Shown here piece by piece: positions 38,601 through 49,904 of a DNA stretch of 64,000 nucleotides (the first letter of the stretch is position 1; the number at the start of each line of letters is the position of its first letter). The notes under the pieces were generated by a model. The model was not told where the DNA came from. It saw nothing but the letters and a program-made list of their open reading frames with translations, and ran no database searches. Both the position numbers and the translations under genes were made by a program. The DNA comes from Lysobacter oculi (lineage in GTDB: Bacteria > Pseudomonadota > Gammaproteobacteria > Xanthomonadales > Xanthomonadaceae), in NCBI RefSeq assembly GCF_003293695.1, contig NZ_CP029556.1, forward strand, positions 2,528,822 to 2,592,821, given 5' to 3'.

Positions 38601-39367
38601 CATCGCGCGAGCCGCTGTCGGCGGTCGTCACCACCTTCGACAACGCCGCCACGCTCGACCGCTGTCTCGCCAGCCTGGCGTTCTGCGACGAGATCGTGGT
38701 GCTGGATTCCGATTCCACCGACGCCACCCGCGACATCGCCGCCGCGCACGGCGCCCGCATCTTCATCGAGCCGTTCATGGGCTACGGGCCGCAGAAGCAG
38801 TCGGCCATCGACAAGGCCACCCACGACTGGGTGCTGCTGCTCGATGCCGACGAGGTGATGAGCGACGCCGGCCGCCTCGCCATCGAACGGGAACTGCGCG
38901 CTCCGCGTGCCGACGGCTACCGCCTGCCGCGCCAGGAATGGCTGTTCTGGCGCTGGCCGCACCCGGCCACGCGCGGCAACCGGCAATTGCGGCTGTTCCG
39001 CCGTTCGATGGGCGCGATGAACGCCGTGCCGGTGCATGCCGCGCCGGAAACCCGTGGCCGCCGCCTCGACCTGGACGCGCCGTTCCGCCACCACGGCGAG
39101 GCCGAAATCGCGGTGCGGGTGGACAAGGTCAACCGCTATTCCAGCGGGCTGGTCGAACACGTGCGTGGCAAACAGCGGCGCTTCATCGGGCTGCGGCTGC
39201 TGGTCCAGCCGACGCTCGCCTTCCTCAAGCTGTATGTCGGCAAGCGCTACTTCCTGAACGGCTGGGCTGGCTTCTTCGCGGCGAAAACACAGTCGTTCTA
39301 CGTCTTCCTCAAGTACGCCAAGCTGTTCGAAGCCGGGCGCAAGCGCGGCGCTCAACCCTTCGAGTAA
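38597..39367 (+). CDS. Glycosyltransferase family 2 (LPS core, WaaE-like)
   Basis: GT-A transferase of 256 residues. It starts with a GTG at 38597 that overlaps the ligase stop (GTGA). Visible motifs are LSAVVTTFDNAATLDRCLAS and LLLDADEVMSD (the metal-binding DXD-type site), and RLFRRSMGAMNAVPVHA. The pattern fits the WaaE/KdtX group that adds a hexose to the LPS inner core. It converges with and overlaps the acyltransferase gene by 16 bases. Confidence 0.88.
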   Translation: MTSREPLSAVVTTFDNAATLDRCLASLAFCDEIVVLDSDSTDATRDIAAAHGARIFIEPFMGYGPQKQSAIDKATHDWVLLLDADEVMSDAGRLAIERELRAPRADGYRLPRQEWLFWRWPHPATRGNRQLRLFRRSMGAMNAVPVHAAPETRGRRLDLDAPFRHHGEAEIAVRVDKVNRYSSGLVEHVRGKQRRFIGLRLLVQPTLAFLKLYVGKRYFLNGWAGFFAAKTQSFYVFLKYAKLFEAGRKRGAQPFE

Positions 39368-40275
39368 AGCGACACGCCATCGGGTTGACGCTTGAAGCGG
39401 CGGTGGATCCACAGGTATTGCGAAGGCGCCTCGCGGACCATCGCCTCGATCGCCGCGTTGACCCGCGCGCTGTCGGCGGCGGCATCGTCGGTGGGGAAAG
39501 GGGTCAGAGGCGGCGCGATGCGCAGCACGTAACGATCCCCTTCGCGGCGATGGAAGAACGGCACCACCGCACAACCACTGATCCGCGCCAGCTGGTGGGT
39601 GGCGGTGATGGTCGATGCCGGGATGCCGAAGAACGGCGCGAACACCGTGTCCTTGCCGCGCATGTCCTGGTCCGGCGCGTACCAGAGGAAACCGCCGCGC
39701 TTGAGATGGCGGATCGCGCCGCGGATGTCGTCGTTGCCGAACATCGCCGTGGCATAGCGCAGGCGGCCGCGCAGCACCGCCCATTCCAGCACCGGGCTGC
39801 GGTGCCTGCGGTACATGCCGGCCAGTTCAACGTGGTCGCAGAGCAGGCGGCCGCACATCTCCAACGTCATGAAATGGCCGGAGACCATCAGCACGCCGCG
39901 GCCTTCCGCCTGCAGCGCACGCAGGTGTTCCAGCCCTTCGATCTGCACGGTGCGGCGCATCGGCGTGATCGAGCCCCACCACGCGCGCGCGAATTCGAAC
40001 AGGCCGATGCCGAGGTCGCGGAAGCTGGCATCGCGCAACGCATCGCGTTCGGTTGCGGGCATGTCGGGGAAAGCGAGTTCCAGGTTGCGCGTCGCCGCCT
40101 GCCGCCGGTCCTTCAGCACGCGGCCGAGCAGGGCGCCGAGCGGCGCACCGATCGCGCGCTGCAGCGGCCAAGCCAGCCGCGCCAGCAGCACCAGCGCGGC
40201 CATCAGCCCCCACATCGGCCAATGGCGGGGCGCGAGCAGGGCGCTGGGCAGCGGCGGCGGGTGTTCGGCGGGCAT
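39352..40275 (-). CDS. LpxL/HtrB-type lipid A acyltransferase
   Basis: Inner-membrane acyltransferase of 307 residues. One N-terminal membrane helix (about 20-38) precedes the catalytic HX4E box GHFMTLE (about 133-139), followed by GGFLWYAPDQDM and the C-terminal WIHRRFKRQP that is typical of LpxL/LpxM. It should add a secondary acyl chain to Kdo2-lipid IVA. Which position it acylates cannot be read from the sequence. It is divergent from waaA. Confidence 0.9.
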   Translation of the reverse strand: MPAEHPPPLPSALLAPRHWPMWGLMAALVLLARLAWPLQRAIGAPLGALLGRVLKDRRQAATRNLELAFPDMPATERDALRDASFRDLGIGLFEFARAWWGSITPMRRTVQIEGLEHLRALQAEGRGVLMVSGHFMTLEMCGRLLCDHVELAGMYRRHRSPVLEWAVLRGRLRYATAMFGNDDIRGAIRHLKRGGFLWYAPDQDMRGKDTVFAPFFGIPASTITATHQLARISGCAVVPFFHRREGDRYVLRIAPPLTPFPTDDAAADSARVNAAIEAMVREAPSQYLWIHRRFKRQPDGVSLYSKG

Positions 40276-40337
40276 GCGGGGATTCTAAGCGGCGGCATCG
40301 CGCGGGCGGCCGGCGGGCTTCCTTTATCCTTGCGTGG

Positions 40338-41627
40338 ATGAAGCCCGACCTCACCGAACGCCTGCTGCGCGGCCTGTATTCGCTCGCGCTCTACGCGTTG
40401 CTGCCGGTGACGATCTACCACCTGGTCTGGCGCGGCTTCCGCCATCCCGCCTATCTCTCGCGCTGGAACGAGCGCTACGCGCGCTATGGCGATGCGCCCG
40501 CGTTCGCGCCGGGCGAAGACGGCACGCTCTGGGTGCATGCGGTATCGGTGGGCGAAGTCGCCGCCGCCGCCGCATTGGTCAATGCCCTGCTCGCGAAATA
40601 CCCGCAGCGCCGGCTGGTGGTGAGCTGCATCACCCCGACCGGTTCGGACCGCATCCGCGCGCTGTGGGGCGACCGCGTCGAACACGTCTACCTGCCTTAC
40701 GACCTGCCGGGCGCTGTCGGGCGCTTCCTCGCCCGTTACCGGCCGGCGCAGGCGCTGATCATGGAAACCGAGCTGTGGCCGAACCTGCTGTTCGGCTGCC
40801 GCGACCGCGGCATCCCGGTGTCGATCCTCAACGCGCGGCTGTCGGCGCGATCGTTGCGCGGCTACCAGGTGCTGGCGCCGCTGGTCTCGCGCGCGCTGGC
40901 CACCGTGGCGCATGTCTGCGCGCAGACCGAGGCCGATGGCAGGCGCTTCCTGGTGCTGGGCGCGCGTCCGGAGGCGGTGGCCGTCACCGGCAACCTGAAA
41001 TACGACGTGGAGGCGATGGGGGATGCCGGCTTCGTCGAAGCCTTCCGCCGCCATGCCGGCACGCGCCGGGTGTGGATCGCCGCCAGCACCCATCCCGAGG
41101 AAGAACTGCCGGTGCTGCTCGCGCATCGACGCCTGCGCCGGCACTGGCCGGACGTGCTGCTGCTGTGGGCGCCGCGCCATCCCGAACGCTTCGGGCCGGT
41201 CACCGAGCGCCTGCGCAGCGCCGGCCTGCGTACCGCCAGCCGCGCCGCCGACCGCTGGCCGGAGCGCGACGACACGGCATTCGTCATCGACACCCTCGGC
41301 GAACTGCCGGCGTTCTTCGCCGTCAGCGACGTCGCCTTCGTCGGCGGCAGCCTGCAGGACATCGGCGGCCACAACCTGCTGGAACCGGCGGTGGCCGGCG
41401 TGCCGGTGGTGACCGGGCCGCATCTGCACAACTTCACCGACATCGCCCGTGGCATGCGCGAGGCCGGCGCGATGCGGGTGGTGGAATCGGGCGATGCGCT
41501 GTCGGATGCGCTCGATGCGCTGCTCGACAACGCGGCCGAGCGGCAGCGGATGGGCGAAGCCGGCCTGCGGCTGGCCGAATCCGGGCGCGGCGCACTGGCG
41601 CGGACGCTGGCGGCGGTCGGGCTGTAG
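40338..41627 (+). CDS. waaA: 3-deoxy-D-manno-octulosonic acid (Kdo) transferase
   Basis: Transfers Kdo to lipid IVA at the inner membrane. It has 429 residues with an N-terminal membrane anchor. Signature motifs are LWVHAVSVGEVAAAAALVNAL, METELWPNLLFGC and the C-terminal FVGGSLQDIGGHNLLEPAV. It lies beside the lipid A acyltransferase that acts next in the pathway. The start at 40338 matches the family; the frame is open further upstream. Confidence 0.97.
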   Translation: MKPDLTERLLRGLYSLALYALLPVTIYHLVWRGFRHPAYLSRWNERYARYGDAPAFAPGEDGTLWVHAVSVGEVAAAAALVNALLAKYPQRRLVVSCITPTGSDRIRALWGDRVEHVYLPYDLPGAVGRFLARYRPAQALIMETELWPNLLFGCRDRGIPVSILNARLSARSLRGYQVLAPLVSRALATVAHVCAQTEADGRRFLVLGARPEAVAVTGNLKYDVEAMGDAGFVEAFRRHAGTRRVWIAASTHPEEELPVLLAHRRLRRHWPDVLLLWAPRHPERFGPVTERLRSAGLRTASRAADRWPERDDTAFVIDTLGELPAFFAVSDVAFVGGSLQDIGGHNLLEPAVAGVPVVTGPHLHNFTDIARGMREAGAMRVVESGDALSDALDALLDNAAERQRMGEAGLRLAESGRGALARTLAAVGL

Positions 41628-41669
41628 CGCCTGGAACGAAGCCGCATCGCCCTCCCATCCTGCAAATAA

Positions 41670-41695
41670 AAAACGCCGGGCGAACCCGGCGTTTT
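41670..41695. terminator. Bidirectional terminator between waaA and tolC
   Basis: An 11-bp stem (AAAACGCCGGG / CCCGGCGTTTT) with a CGAA loop, lying between the convergent ends of waaA and tolC. A and T tracts on both sides suit both directions. Confidence 0.9.
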
Positions 41696-41716
41696 CCATG
41701 TGGCGCGATGCTGGAT

Positions 41717-43123
41717 TCAGCGGCGGATGCGCGGCGTCTGTCCGGCCGGTACGGTCAGCAGGCGGTTGATGTCCTGCACGTCGGAGATGTCGAGGGTGCC
41801 GGCGGCCTGCTCCAGCAGCAGCCGGCTCTGCAGGTAGTTGTACTTGGCCTGCGAATACGCCTGCTGGGCGTTGAACAGGTTCTGCTGGTTCAGCAGCACG
41901 TCGATGACGGTGCGGGTGCCGACCTCCAGCCCGACCTGCGAGGCCTCGTAGGCGCTCTGCGCGGCGACCAGCGCCAGGCGGCGCGCTTCAACCGCGCTGA
42001 TGCCGGCCGACAGCGACTGGTAGGCGCTGCGGGTGCTGCGTTCCAGGCCGCGCTTCTGCTGTTCCAGCTGCTGCTCGGCGACGTCGCGCTGGGCCACGGC
42101 CTGGCGCACGCGCGACTGGGTGGCGAAACCGTCGAAGATCGGCACGCGCAGCGCCAGCGTGATGCTCGGGCCGCGGCCGCGGCCATCACTGTCGAAGCCC
42201 TGGCCGCTGGCGATGTCCACGCTGCTGTTGGTGCGCGAGATGCCGTAGCTGCCGCTGGCGCTCAAGGTCGGCAGGTAGCCGGCGCGGGCGGTGCTGATGC
42301 CTTCCTCGGCGGCTTCGACGCGGGTGTGCTGCGCGGTCAGCGCCGGGTTGTTGGCGATAGCGCGGGCCACCCAGGCGTCGGCGCCGCCTTCGGCGGGCAG
42401 CTGCGGCTTGAAGTCGTCCGGCAGCGCCATCAGGCTCTTGACCGGCTGGCCGGTGATCTCGGCCAGCGCCTGGTAGGCGTCCTCCAGCGCGTTGCGCTGC
42501 AGGATGGTGTTGGCGCGCGCGCCTTCGTACTGGGCGCGGGCCTCGTGCTGGTCGGTGATCGGCGCCAGGCCCACTTCGAGGCGCTTGCTGGCGAAGTCGA
42601 ACTGCTTCTTCAGCGCGGCTTCCTGCGCCTCGGCGGCGGACAGGGTTTCCAGCGCGACGAGCACGTTGAAGTAGGCCTGCGAGGTACGGGTGATCAGCTG
42701 GTCGCCGGTGGATTCCAGCTGCAGCTCGCCGGCGCGGGTGTTGAGCTTCTGCGCGCGGTGCTGGCTGAAGAGGCCGGCATTGAACAGCACCTGGTCCACG
42801 CCGATGTTGGCCGAGCGGCTGGTGCTGTCGGTGGTGCGTTCGCCGCCGCTGAAGATCTGGCCGGTGACCGGGTCGTACTGCGGCTGGCCGGACTCGCTGG
42901 TCTGGCGCTGGCGGGTGATGTTGGCGCCGCCGTTGACCTGCGGCAGGAACTGCGCGCGGGTCTGTGCCTCGCCCTCGGCGGTGGCGCGCTGGCCGGCTTC
43001 GGCGGCGGCCAGCTGCGGGTCGCTGGTGCGCGCGAGCTGATAGGTCTGCAGCAGGTCCTCGGCGTGGGCGGCGGCCGGCAGCAGAACGATCGACAGGGCA
43101 AGGGCAAGCGGGCGCAGGCGCAT
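41717..43123 (-). CDS. tolC: TolC family outer membrane efflux protein
   Basis: Outer-membrane channel for tripartite pumps and type I secretion, 468 residues. It has a signal peptide (MRLRPLALALSIVLLPAAAHA) and two OEP repeats; ARTSDPQLAAAEA opens the first and AIANNPALTAQHTRVEAAEE the second. The VGTRTVIDVLLNQQNLFNAQ segment is TolC-typical. The start at 43123 is preceded by AAGGATT. No pump genes are adjacent. Confidence 0.94.
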   Translation of the reverse strand: MRLRPLALALSIVLLPAAAHAEDLLQTYQLARTSDPQLAAAEAGQRATAEGEAQTRAQFLPQVNGGANITRQRQTSESGQPQYDPVTGQIFSGGERTTDSTSRSANIGVDQVLFNAGLFSQHRAQKLNTRAGELQLESTGDQLITRTSQAYFNVLVALETLSAAEAQEAALKKQFDFASKRLEVGLAPITDQHEARAQYEGARANTILQRNALEDAYQALAEITGQPVKSLMALPDDFKPQLPAEGGADAWVARAIANNPALTAQHTRVEAAEEGISTARAGYLPTLSASGSYGISRTNSSVDIASGQGFDSDGRGRGPSITLALRVPIFDGFATQSRVRQAVAQRDVAEQQLEQQKRGLERSTRSAYQSLSAGISAVEARRLALVAAQSAYEASQVGLEVGTRTVIDVLLNQQNLFNAQQAYSQAKYNYLQSRLLLEQAAGTLDISDVQDINRLLTVPAGQTPRIRR

Positions 43124-43176
43124 CGGCAATCCTTCGGGAAACGGGTTCGCGCCAGCCCGGGGGCCGACGGCGCGGG

Positions 43177-43830
43177 TTACAGGACGAATCGGGGCGCGGG
43201 TTCGCCGCCGACGAGATAGGGGAGGTCGGTTTCGAACAACGATTCGGCACGCGGTGCGTTGACATCGCCCCGCACCAGGGCGGCTTCCATCACCGGCGAC
43301 TGGCCATGGATGACGAACAGGCGGCCGTTCGGCGCCAGCCATTCCAGGAAGCGTGCCGGGATTTCGGCGACCGCGCCGGTGACGCAGACCGCGTCGTAGC
43401 GCTCAGCGGTATTCCAGTTGAACGCATCGGCGGCTTCGACCGTGGCGTTGGCGATGCCGTGCGTGGCCAGGCGCGCGCGGGCGGCGTCGGCCATGGCGGG
43501 ATCGATTTCCAGGCTGTGCACCGAAGCGCCGAGCTGGGCCAGGCAGGCGGTCAGGTAGCCGCTGCCGGTGCCGATCTCCAGCACGCGGTCGGTGTCGGCG
43601 ATGGCGAGCGCCTGCAGCGTGCGGCCTTCCACCACCGGCTTCATCATGAATTGGCCGTGGCCCAGCGGCAGCGACAGGTCGGCATAGGCCAGCTCGCGGT
43701 GGGCGGCATCGACGAAGGCCTCGCGCGGGGTGCGGCCGATGACCACCAGCACGCGCGGGTCGAGCACGTCCCACGGGCGAACCTGCTGTTCGACCATGTT
43801 CTCTCGGGCTTGGGCGTAATTGATCGTCAT
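43177..43830 (-). CDS. pcm: Protein-L-isoaspartate O-methyltransferase family
   Basis: SAM-dependent methyltransferase of 217 residues. It has VLEIGTGSGYLTACLAQLGASVHSLEID (motif I), FMMKPVVEGRTLQAL, and the N-terminal MVEQQVRPWDV seen in the variant that neighbours tolC in Xanthomonadaceae. Canonical PCMT enzymes repair isoaspartate damage. It lies 53 bases upstream of tolC on the same strand. Confidence 0.88.
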   Translation of the reverse strand: MTINYAQARENMVEQQVRPWDVLDPRVLVVIGRTPREAFVDAAHRELAYADLSLPLGHGQFMMKPVVEGRTLQALAIADTDRVLEIGTGSGYLTACLAQLGASVHSLEIDPAMADAARARLATHGIANATVEAADAFNWNTAERYDAVCVTGAVAEIPARFLEWLAPNGRLFVIHGQSPVMEAALVRGDVNAPRAESLFETDLPYLVGGEPAPRFVL

Positions 43831-43945
43831 GGCTTGCGTTCAACGGAAGGGGCCGGCATTTTATCCCGGCATGACGGGCAGGATGCCCGGGCGGCGGCGG
43901 CGGATTGAGTGCCGGAAGTCATCGGGCCGAAGGTCACGGCGCGGC

Positions 43946-44590
43946 TCATGCACGATCCGGCCGATGGGCGCGGAGGAAGAAGTCGACCACGCTTTCCAGA
44001 TGGCGCTCGATCGCGGCGTCGTCCGGAAGCTCCGGGTGGCCGATCATCAGGCGCGCATGCGGCTCGCCCTTGAGCAGCACGAAGAAGTGCGCGGCGGCCA
44101 TATGGCAGTCGTCGATCGCCAGTTCGCCGGCCTCGACGCGCCGGCCCAGCAGTTCCGTCAGCCCGGCCTGCACGCGCGCCGGACCGGCTTCCCAGAACAG
44201 CCGGGCCATGTTGGGCGACAGCCCGTTGGGCGCGCACAGCATGCGATGGCCGGCCACCGCCTGCGGGCAGCTGACCATGGCGTAGAAGGCCCGGGCGATG
44301 TCGAGCAGCCGCTCGCGCAGCGGCACCTGCGGCAGCGGGTCGAACAGCTGCATCGGCATTTCCTGCTCGCAGTGCGCCCGCACGGCGGCGGCGAGCAGGC
44401 CGTCCTTGTCGCCGAAATGGCTGTAGACGGTGAGCTTGGAGACATCGGCCGCCTGCGCGATCTGGTCCATGCTGACGCCATCGAAACCGTGTTCGGCGAA
44501 CAGATGCTTGGCGGCTTCGAGCACGGCGGCGCGCTTGGCCGGGTCCTTCGGACGGCCGAGCGTGGGGCGGGCGGTGGGCAGGGCATTCAT
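43946..44590 (-). CDS. TetR family transcriptional regulator
   Basis: Regulator of 214 residues. The N-terminal helix-turn-helix is clear (GVSMDQIAQAADVSKLTVYSHFGDKDGLL), and the C-terminal ligand domain (FYAMVSCPQAVAGHRML) resembles the AefR/TetR_C_7 group. The ATG at 44590 is preferred over a GTG two codons upstream. A palindrome 14 bases upstream may be its own operator. With tolC and pcm downstream on the same strand, it could affect efflux, but that is inference. Confidence 0.9.
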   Translation of the reverse strand: MNALPTARPTLGRPKDPAKRAAVLEAAKHLFAEHGFDGVSMDQIAQAADVSKLTVYSHFGDKDGLLAAAVRAHCEQEMPMQLFDPLPQVPLRERLLDIARAFYAMVSCPQAVAGHRMLCAPNGLSPNMARLFWEAGPARVQAGLTELLGRRVEAGELAIDDCHMAAAHFFVLLKGEPHARLMIGHPELPDDAAIERHLESVVDFFLRAHRPDRA

Positions 44591-44603
44591 GCCCACAATA
44601 ATA

Positions 44604-44615
44604 AACCGATTGGTT
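44604..44615. promoter_or_regulatory. Candidate TetR-type operator
   Basis: AACCGATTGGTT, an inverted repeat AACC-N4-GGTT, lies in an unusually AT-rich stretch directly before the tetR start and after the end of thrB. Its position suits autoregulation of the tetR gene. It is short and could occur by chance. Confidence 0.4.
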
Positions 44616-44658
44616 CTTTAAATTGGGCGACCGCACCCGCTCGGTTCAGCCGGGCCGG

Positions 44659-45597
44659 TCAGAGCAGGTGGGCGGCGGCCGCGTTGACCGGGCTGACATA
44701 GGCGGTCGCGTCCAGCCCGGCATCCAGAAAACCCTGGCGCATCGCCGGCGCGGCGGCTTCGGCTGCGGCGCGGCTGGCGAACCATGCAAACGTGCTCGGC
44801 CCGCCGCCGGAGATGCTGGCGCCCAGCGCGCCGTGGTCGAGCGCGGCCTGCTTGACCCGCGCGAAGCCCGGGATCAGCCCGGCGCGGCGCGGCTCGACCA
44901 GCACGTCGCGCAGGCCTTCGCCGATCATCTCGATGTCATCGCGGGCCAGCCCGGTCAGGAACAGCGCCAGCGCGGTGGACTGGGCGACGAAATCCGCCAG
45001 CGGGTAGGGCGCCGCCAGCACGGCGCGGGCGGTGCGGGTTTCCAGCACCCGCGCGGGATGGACCACGACCGCGTGCAGTGATGCCGGCGCGTGCAGGCGC
45101 AGCAGGCGGCTGGGCGTGGCCAGCGCGACACCGCCGAGCAGCATCGGGCCGACGTTGTCGCCCTGGTGGCTGCGGGTGGAGACGTACTCGCCTTCCAGCG
45201 CGTGCGGATAAAGCGATTCGCGCGCCAGCGGCGCGTCCAGCAGGGCATTGGCCGCGACCAGCGCCGCCACCGCCGAGGATGCCGAACCGCCGAGCCCGGA
45301 GCCGAGCGCGATGCCCTTGTCCAATTCGACTTCAAACCCGAACGGCAGCATCAGCGCCTCGCGCAACGATTCCAGCGCGCGGCCGGCGGTGTTGCCGGCG
45401 CTGTCCAGCGGGATGCGGTCGATGCCGGCGCCTTCGCCCCCAATGCGGACGATGCGGACTTCGGGCGTGTCGATGCGGCGCACCGTGGCGACATCGCCGA
45501 TCCCGTCCACCGCGTGGCCCAGCAGGTCGAAGCCGACGCCGATGTTGCCGACGCTTCCGGGTGCGCGGGCACGGGCTTGGCGGGAGGATGGCGACAT
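44659..45597 (-). CDS. thrB: Homoserine kinase
   Basis: GHMP kinase of threonine synthesis, 312 residues. The ATP-binding loop is [20 protein letters not shown], and the C-terminal glycine motif is [14 protein letters not shown]. It starts [24 protein letters not shown]; the open frame extends into thiC antisense sequence and is not used. thrA and thrC are not adjacent in this window. It is divergent from thiC. Confidence 0.94.
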   Translation of the reverse strand: MSPSSRQARARAPGSVGNIGVGFDLLGHAVDGIGDVATVRRIDTPEVRIVRIGGEGAGIDRIPLDSAGNTAGRALESLREALMLPFGFEVELDKGIALGSGLGGSASSAVAALVAANALLDAPLARESLYPHALEGEYVSTRSHQGDNVGPMLLGGVALATPSRLLRLHAPASLHAVVVHPARVLETRTARAVLAAPYPLADFVAQSTALALFLTGLARDDIEMIGEGLRDVLVEPRRAGLIPGFARVKQAALDHGALGASISGGGPSTFAWFASRAAAEAAAPAMRQGFLDAGLDATAYVSPVNAAAAHLL

Positions 45598-47781
<2,184 letters not shown>

Positions 47782-47806
47782 CGCCGCGCGGCGCTAGCAT
47801 CGCGGC

Positions 47807-48508
47807 ATGAAACTGCCTTCGCCCTCGCTCAAGCCGTTCGTCCACTTCCTCGCCGGACTGCGGCGCTCGCCATCGCGCGCGCTGCTGGTGGCGCAGGCGT
47901 TGGCGCTCGTGCTGTACCCGTTCGCGATGGACAGCCGTGCCGGCCACCTGTTCGCCACGCTCATCAGCGTGGGCGTGCTGTACATGGCGGTGCGCATGGT
48001 GCGGCAGTCCCCGCGCGAGGCGTGGCTGGCCGCGGTATTCGCGGTGCTGGGGGTGGTGTTCTGGTAGGTGCATGCCAGCAACGGCGCGGACTGGGTGGGC
48101 GTGACCGGCGCGCTCTTCTACGCCGCGGCCTACCTGTATTCGGCGTGGGCGCTGATCGCCTACATGATGCAGGACGACCAGACCACGGTGGACGAGATGT
48201 GGGCCGCGGGCGCGACCTTCATGCTGTTCGTCGAAGCCTATGCGTGGCTGTTCATGGCCCTGCAGATCGTGCAGCCGGGCGCGTTCTCGGCACCGGGCGC
48301 GGCGCCGGAATCGATGCGCCACTGGATGGAGCTGGTGTTCCTGTCGGGCACCAATTTCTCCGCCACCGGCCTGTCCGACATCGTGCCGGGCACGCCCCAT
48401 GCGCGGATGCTGCTGCTGATCGAGCAGTGGAACGGCGTGATGTATCTCGCCATCGTGGTGGCGCGCCTGGCCGGGATGCTGAAGCCGACGCCCGCAAGCA
48501 AACCGTGA
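47807..48508 (+). pseudogene. Potassium-channel-like two-TM protein interrupted by in-frame TAG
   Basis: One continuous frame of 233 sense codons is split by a TAG at 48065-48067, after residue 86 (AVLGVVFW). The part before the stop has two or three hydrophobic segments. The part after it (VHASNGADWVGV onward) has further membrane segments and the pore-like SGTNFSATGLSDIVPGT, followed by WNGVMYLAIVVARLAGML, the layout of Ion_trans_2 channels. The selectivity filter is not the usual TxGYGD, so ion conduction is doubtful even if intact. No frame change is needed, so a point nonsense mutation is the simplest explanation. Readthrough or a separate downstream start is also possible. Confidence 0.65.
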
Positions 48509-48601
48509 ATCCGGGCCAACGCGGATCGCGTGGATACCCGGTATTCAAGTGATGTTGCAGGCCGCGGCCTACACTCGGTTCAAACCCCGGGGGAACCGCC
48601 C

Positions 48602-49213
48602 ATGAACATCCGAAGCCTGAAATCTCTCCGCGTCTGGTTCGTCGCCGCGCTCGCGCTGGTCGTGCTGGCCGCCTGCGCCACCGGCCCGCGCGTACGCACC
48701 GACTACGACCCGGGCGCCAACTTCGCCCAGTACCGCACGTGGGGCTGGTACTCGCCCATCGCCATGGAACAGTCCGGTTATTCGAGCTGGATCAGCGAAC
48801 GCATCAAGGCCAACGTGCAGCGCGAAATGGAAGCGCGCGGCTACCGCTACGACGCCAAATCGCCCGACCTCAAGGTCAATTTCCAGGCGGTGGTTCAGGA
48901 GCGCAGCGATGTCTATTCGATGCCGCGTTCGGACATCGCCTGGCTCTACAGCTATCGCGCCCGCAGCTACGTCGCGGTGCCGTTCTGGTACGACGAGACC
49001 ACGGTGAGCCGTTACACCGAAGGCACGTTGACCGTGGATCTTGTCGATGCCGCCAGGAACCGCATGGTCTGGACGGGGGATGCGATCGGTCGCGTGGTGC
49101 GTCGCAATCCCGAGCAGCGCGCCGCCGACATCGATGCCTCGGTCATCGCGATCTTCGCCAAGTATCCGTACAGCGCCGGCAGTGGCCAGCCGCTGCCCCT
49201 GCCGGGTCGCTGA
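48602..49213 (+). CDS. DUF4136 family lipoprotein
   Basis: Protein of 203 residues with a lipoprotein signal (VWFVAALALVVLAACATG, lipobox LAAC). The DUF4136 domain follows: VRTDYDPGANFAQYRTWGWY near the start and IKANVQREMEARGYRYD, with a C-terminal DIDASVIAIFAKYP. The family is outer-membrane associated and of unknown role. The start MNIRSLKSLR at 48602 is chosen for the signal peptide. Confidence 0.88.
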   Translation: MNIRSLKSLRVWFVAALALVVLAACATGPRVRTDYDPGANFAQYRTWGWYSPIAMEQSGYSSWISERIKANVQREMEARGYRYDAKSPDLKVNFQAVVQERSDVYSMPRSDIAWLYSYRARSYVAVPFWYDETTVSRYTEGTLTVDLVDAARNRMVWTGDAIGRVVRRNPEQRAADIDASVIAIFAKYPYSAGSGQPLPLPGR

Positions 49214-49234
49214 GTCCGCATCGTCATCCAGCAG

Positions 49235-49260
49235 AAAGCCCCGCCAATGGCGGGGCTTTT
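49235..49260. terminator. Terminator between the DUF4136 gene and ppa
   Basis: An 11-bp stem (AAAGCCCCGCC / GGCGGGGCTTT) with a three-base loop, followed by a T on the plus strand and then an AT-rich stretch. It serves the plus-strand lipoprotein gene and probably also ppa, which converges on it. Confidence 0.85.
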
Positions 49261-49282
49261 TATTGGCCGAAGCGATGCGCGA

Positions 49283-49837
49283 TCAGAACTTCGGCTTGTC
49301 GGCTTCCGGCGATGCGTTGTAGCGCTCGATCGACTCCAGCAGGATCTGCTTGGCTTCGGCGGCATCGCCCCAGCCATCGAGCTTGACCCACTTGTCCTTC
49401 TCCAGGTCCTTGTAGTGCTCGAAGAAGTGGCCGATGCGCTCCAGCCAGTGGCTCGACACATCGCTGATGTCCTCGACATGCGCGTAGCCGGCAAAGGTCT
49501 TGGTGACCGGCACGGCGACCAGCTTCTCGTCGCTGCCGGCCTCGTCCTTCATGCGCAGCACGCCGACGGGGCGGCAGCGGATCACCGAGCCCGGCACCAG
49601 CGGCAGCGGCAGGATCACCAGCACGTCGGCCGGGTCGCCATCGCCGCACAGGGTGTGCGGGACGTAGCCGTAGTTGCAGGGGTAGCGCATCGGGGTGGAG
49701 AGGATGCGGTCGACGAAGATCGCGCCCGAGGCCTTGTCCACTTCGTACTTGACCGGCTCCGCGTCCTTCGGGATCTCGATGATCACGTTGATTTCGTCGG
49801 GCGGGTTCTTGCCGGTTGCTACGAGGTCGAGGCCCAT
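49283..49837 (-). CDS. ppa: Inorganic pyrophosphatase (soluble, family I)
   Basis: Cytoplasmic PPi hydrolase of 184 residues. The metal site DGDPADVLV and the substrate segment STPMRYPCNYGYVPHTL are intact. The start has a GGAG site upstream. This organism therefore carries both soluble and membrane-bound pyrophosphatases in the same neighbourhood. Confidence 0.96.
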   Translation of the reverse strand: MGLDLVATGKNPPDEINVIIEIPKDAEPVKYEVDKASGAIFVDRILSTPMRYPCNYGYVPHTLCGDGDPADVLVILPLPLVPGSVIRCRPVGVLRMKDEAGSDEKLVAVPVTKTFAGYAHVEDISDVSSHWLERIGHFFEHYKDLEKDKWVKLDGWGDAAEAKQILLESIERYNASPEADKPKF

Positions 49838-49904
49838 CGGGCGGCTCCGGTGTCTGGGGAAGCCGCCATTCTAACGGCCCGATGCTGCACCGCAAAACGA
49901 GGCC

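Noticed and set aside
40334..43219. A 961-codon plus-strand frame across waaA and tolC
   Set aside because: It is a shadow frame crossing a strong bidirectional terminator and two real genes.
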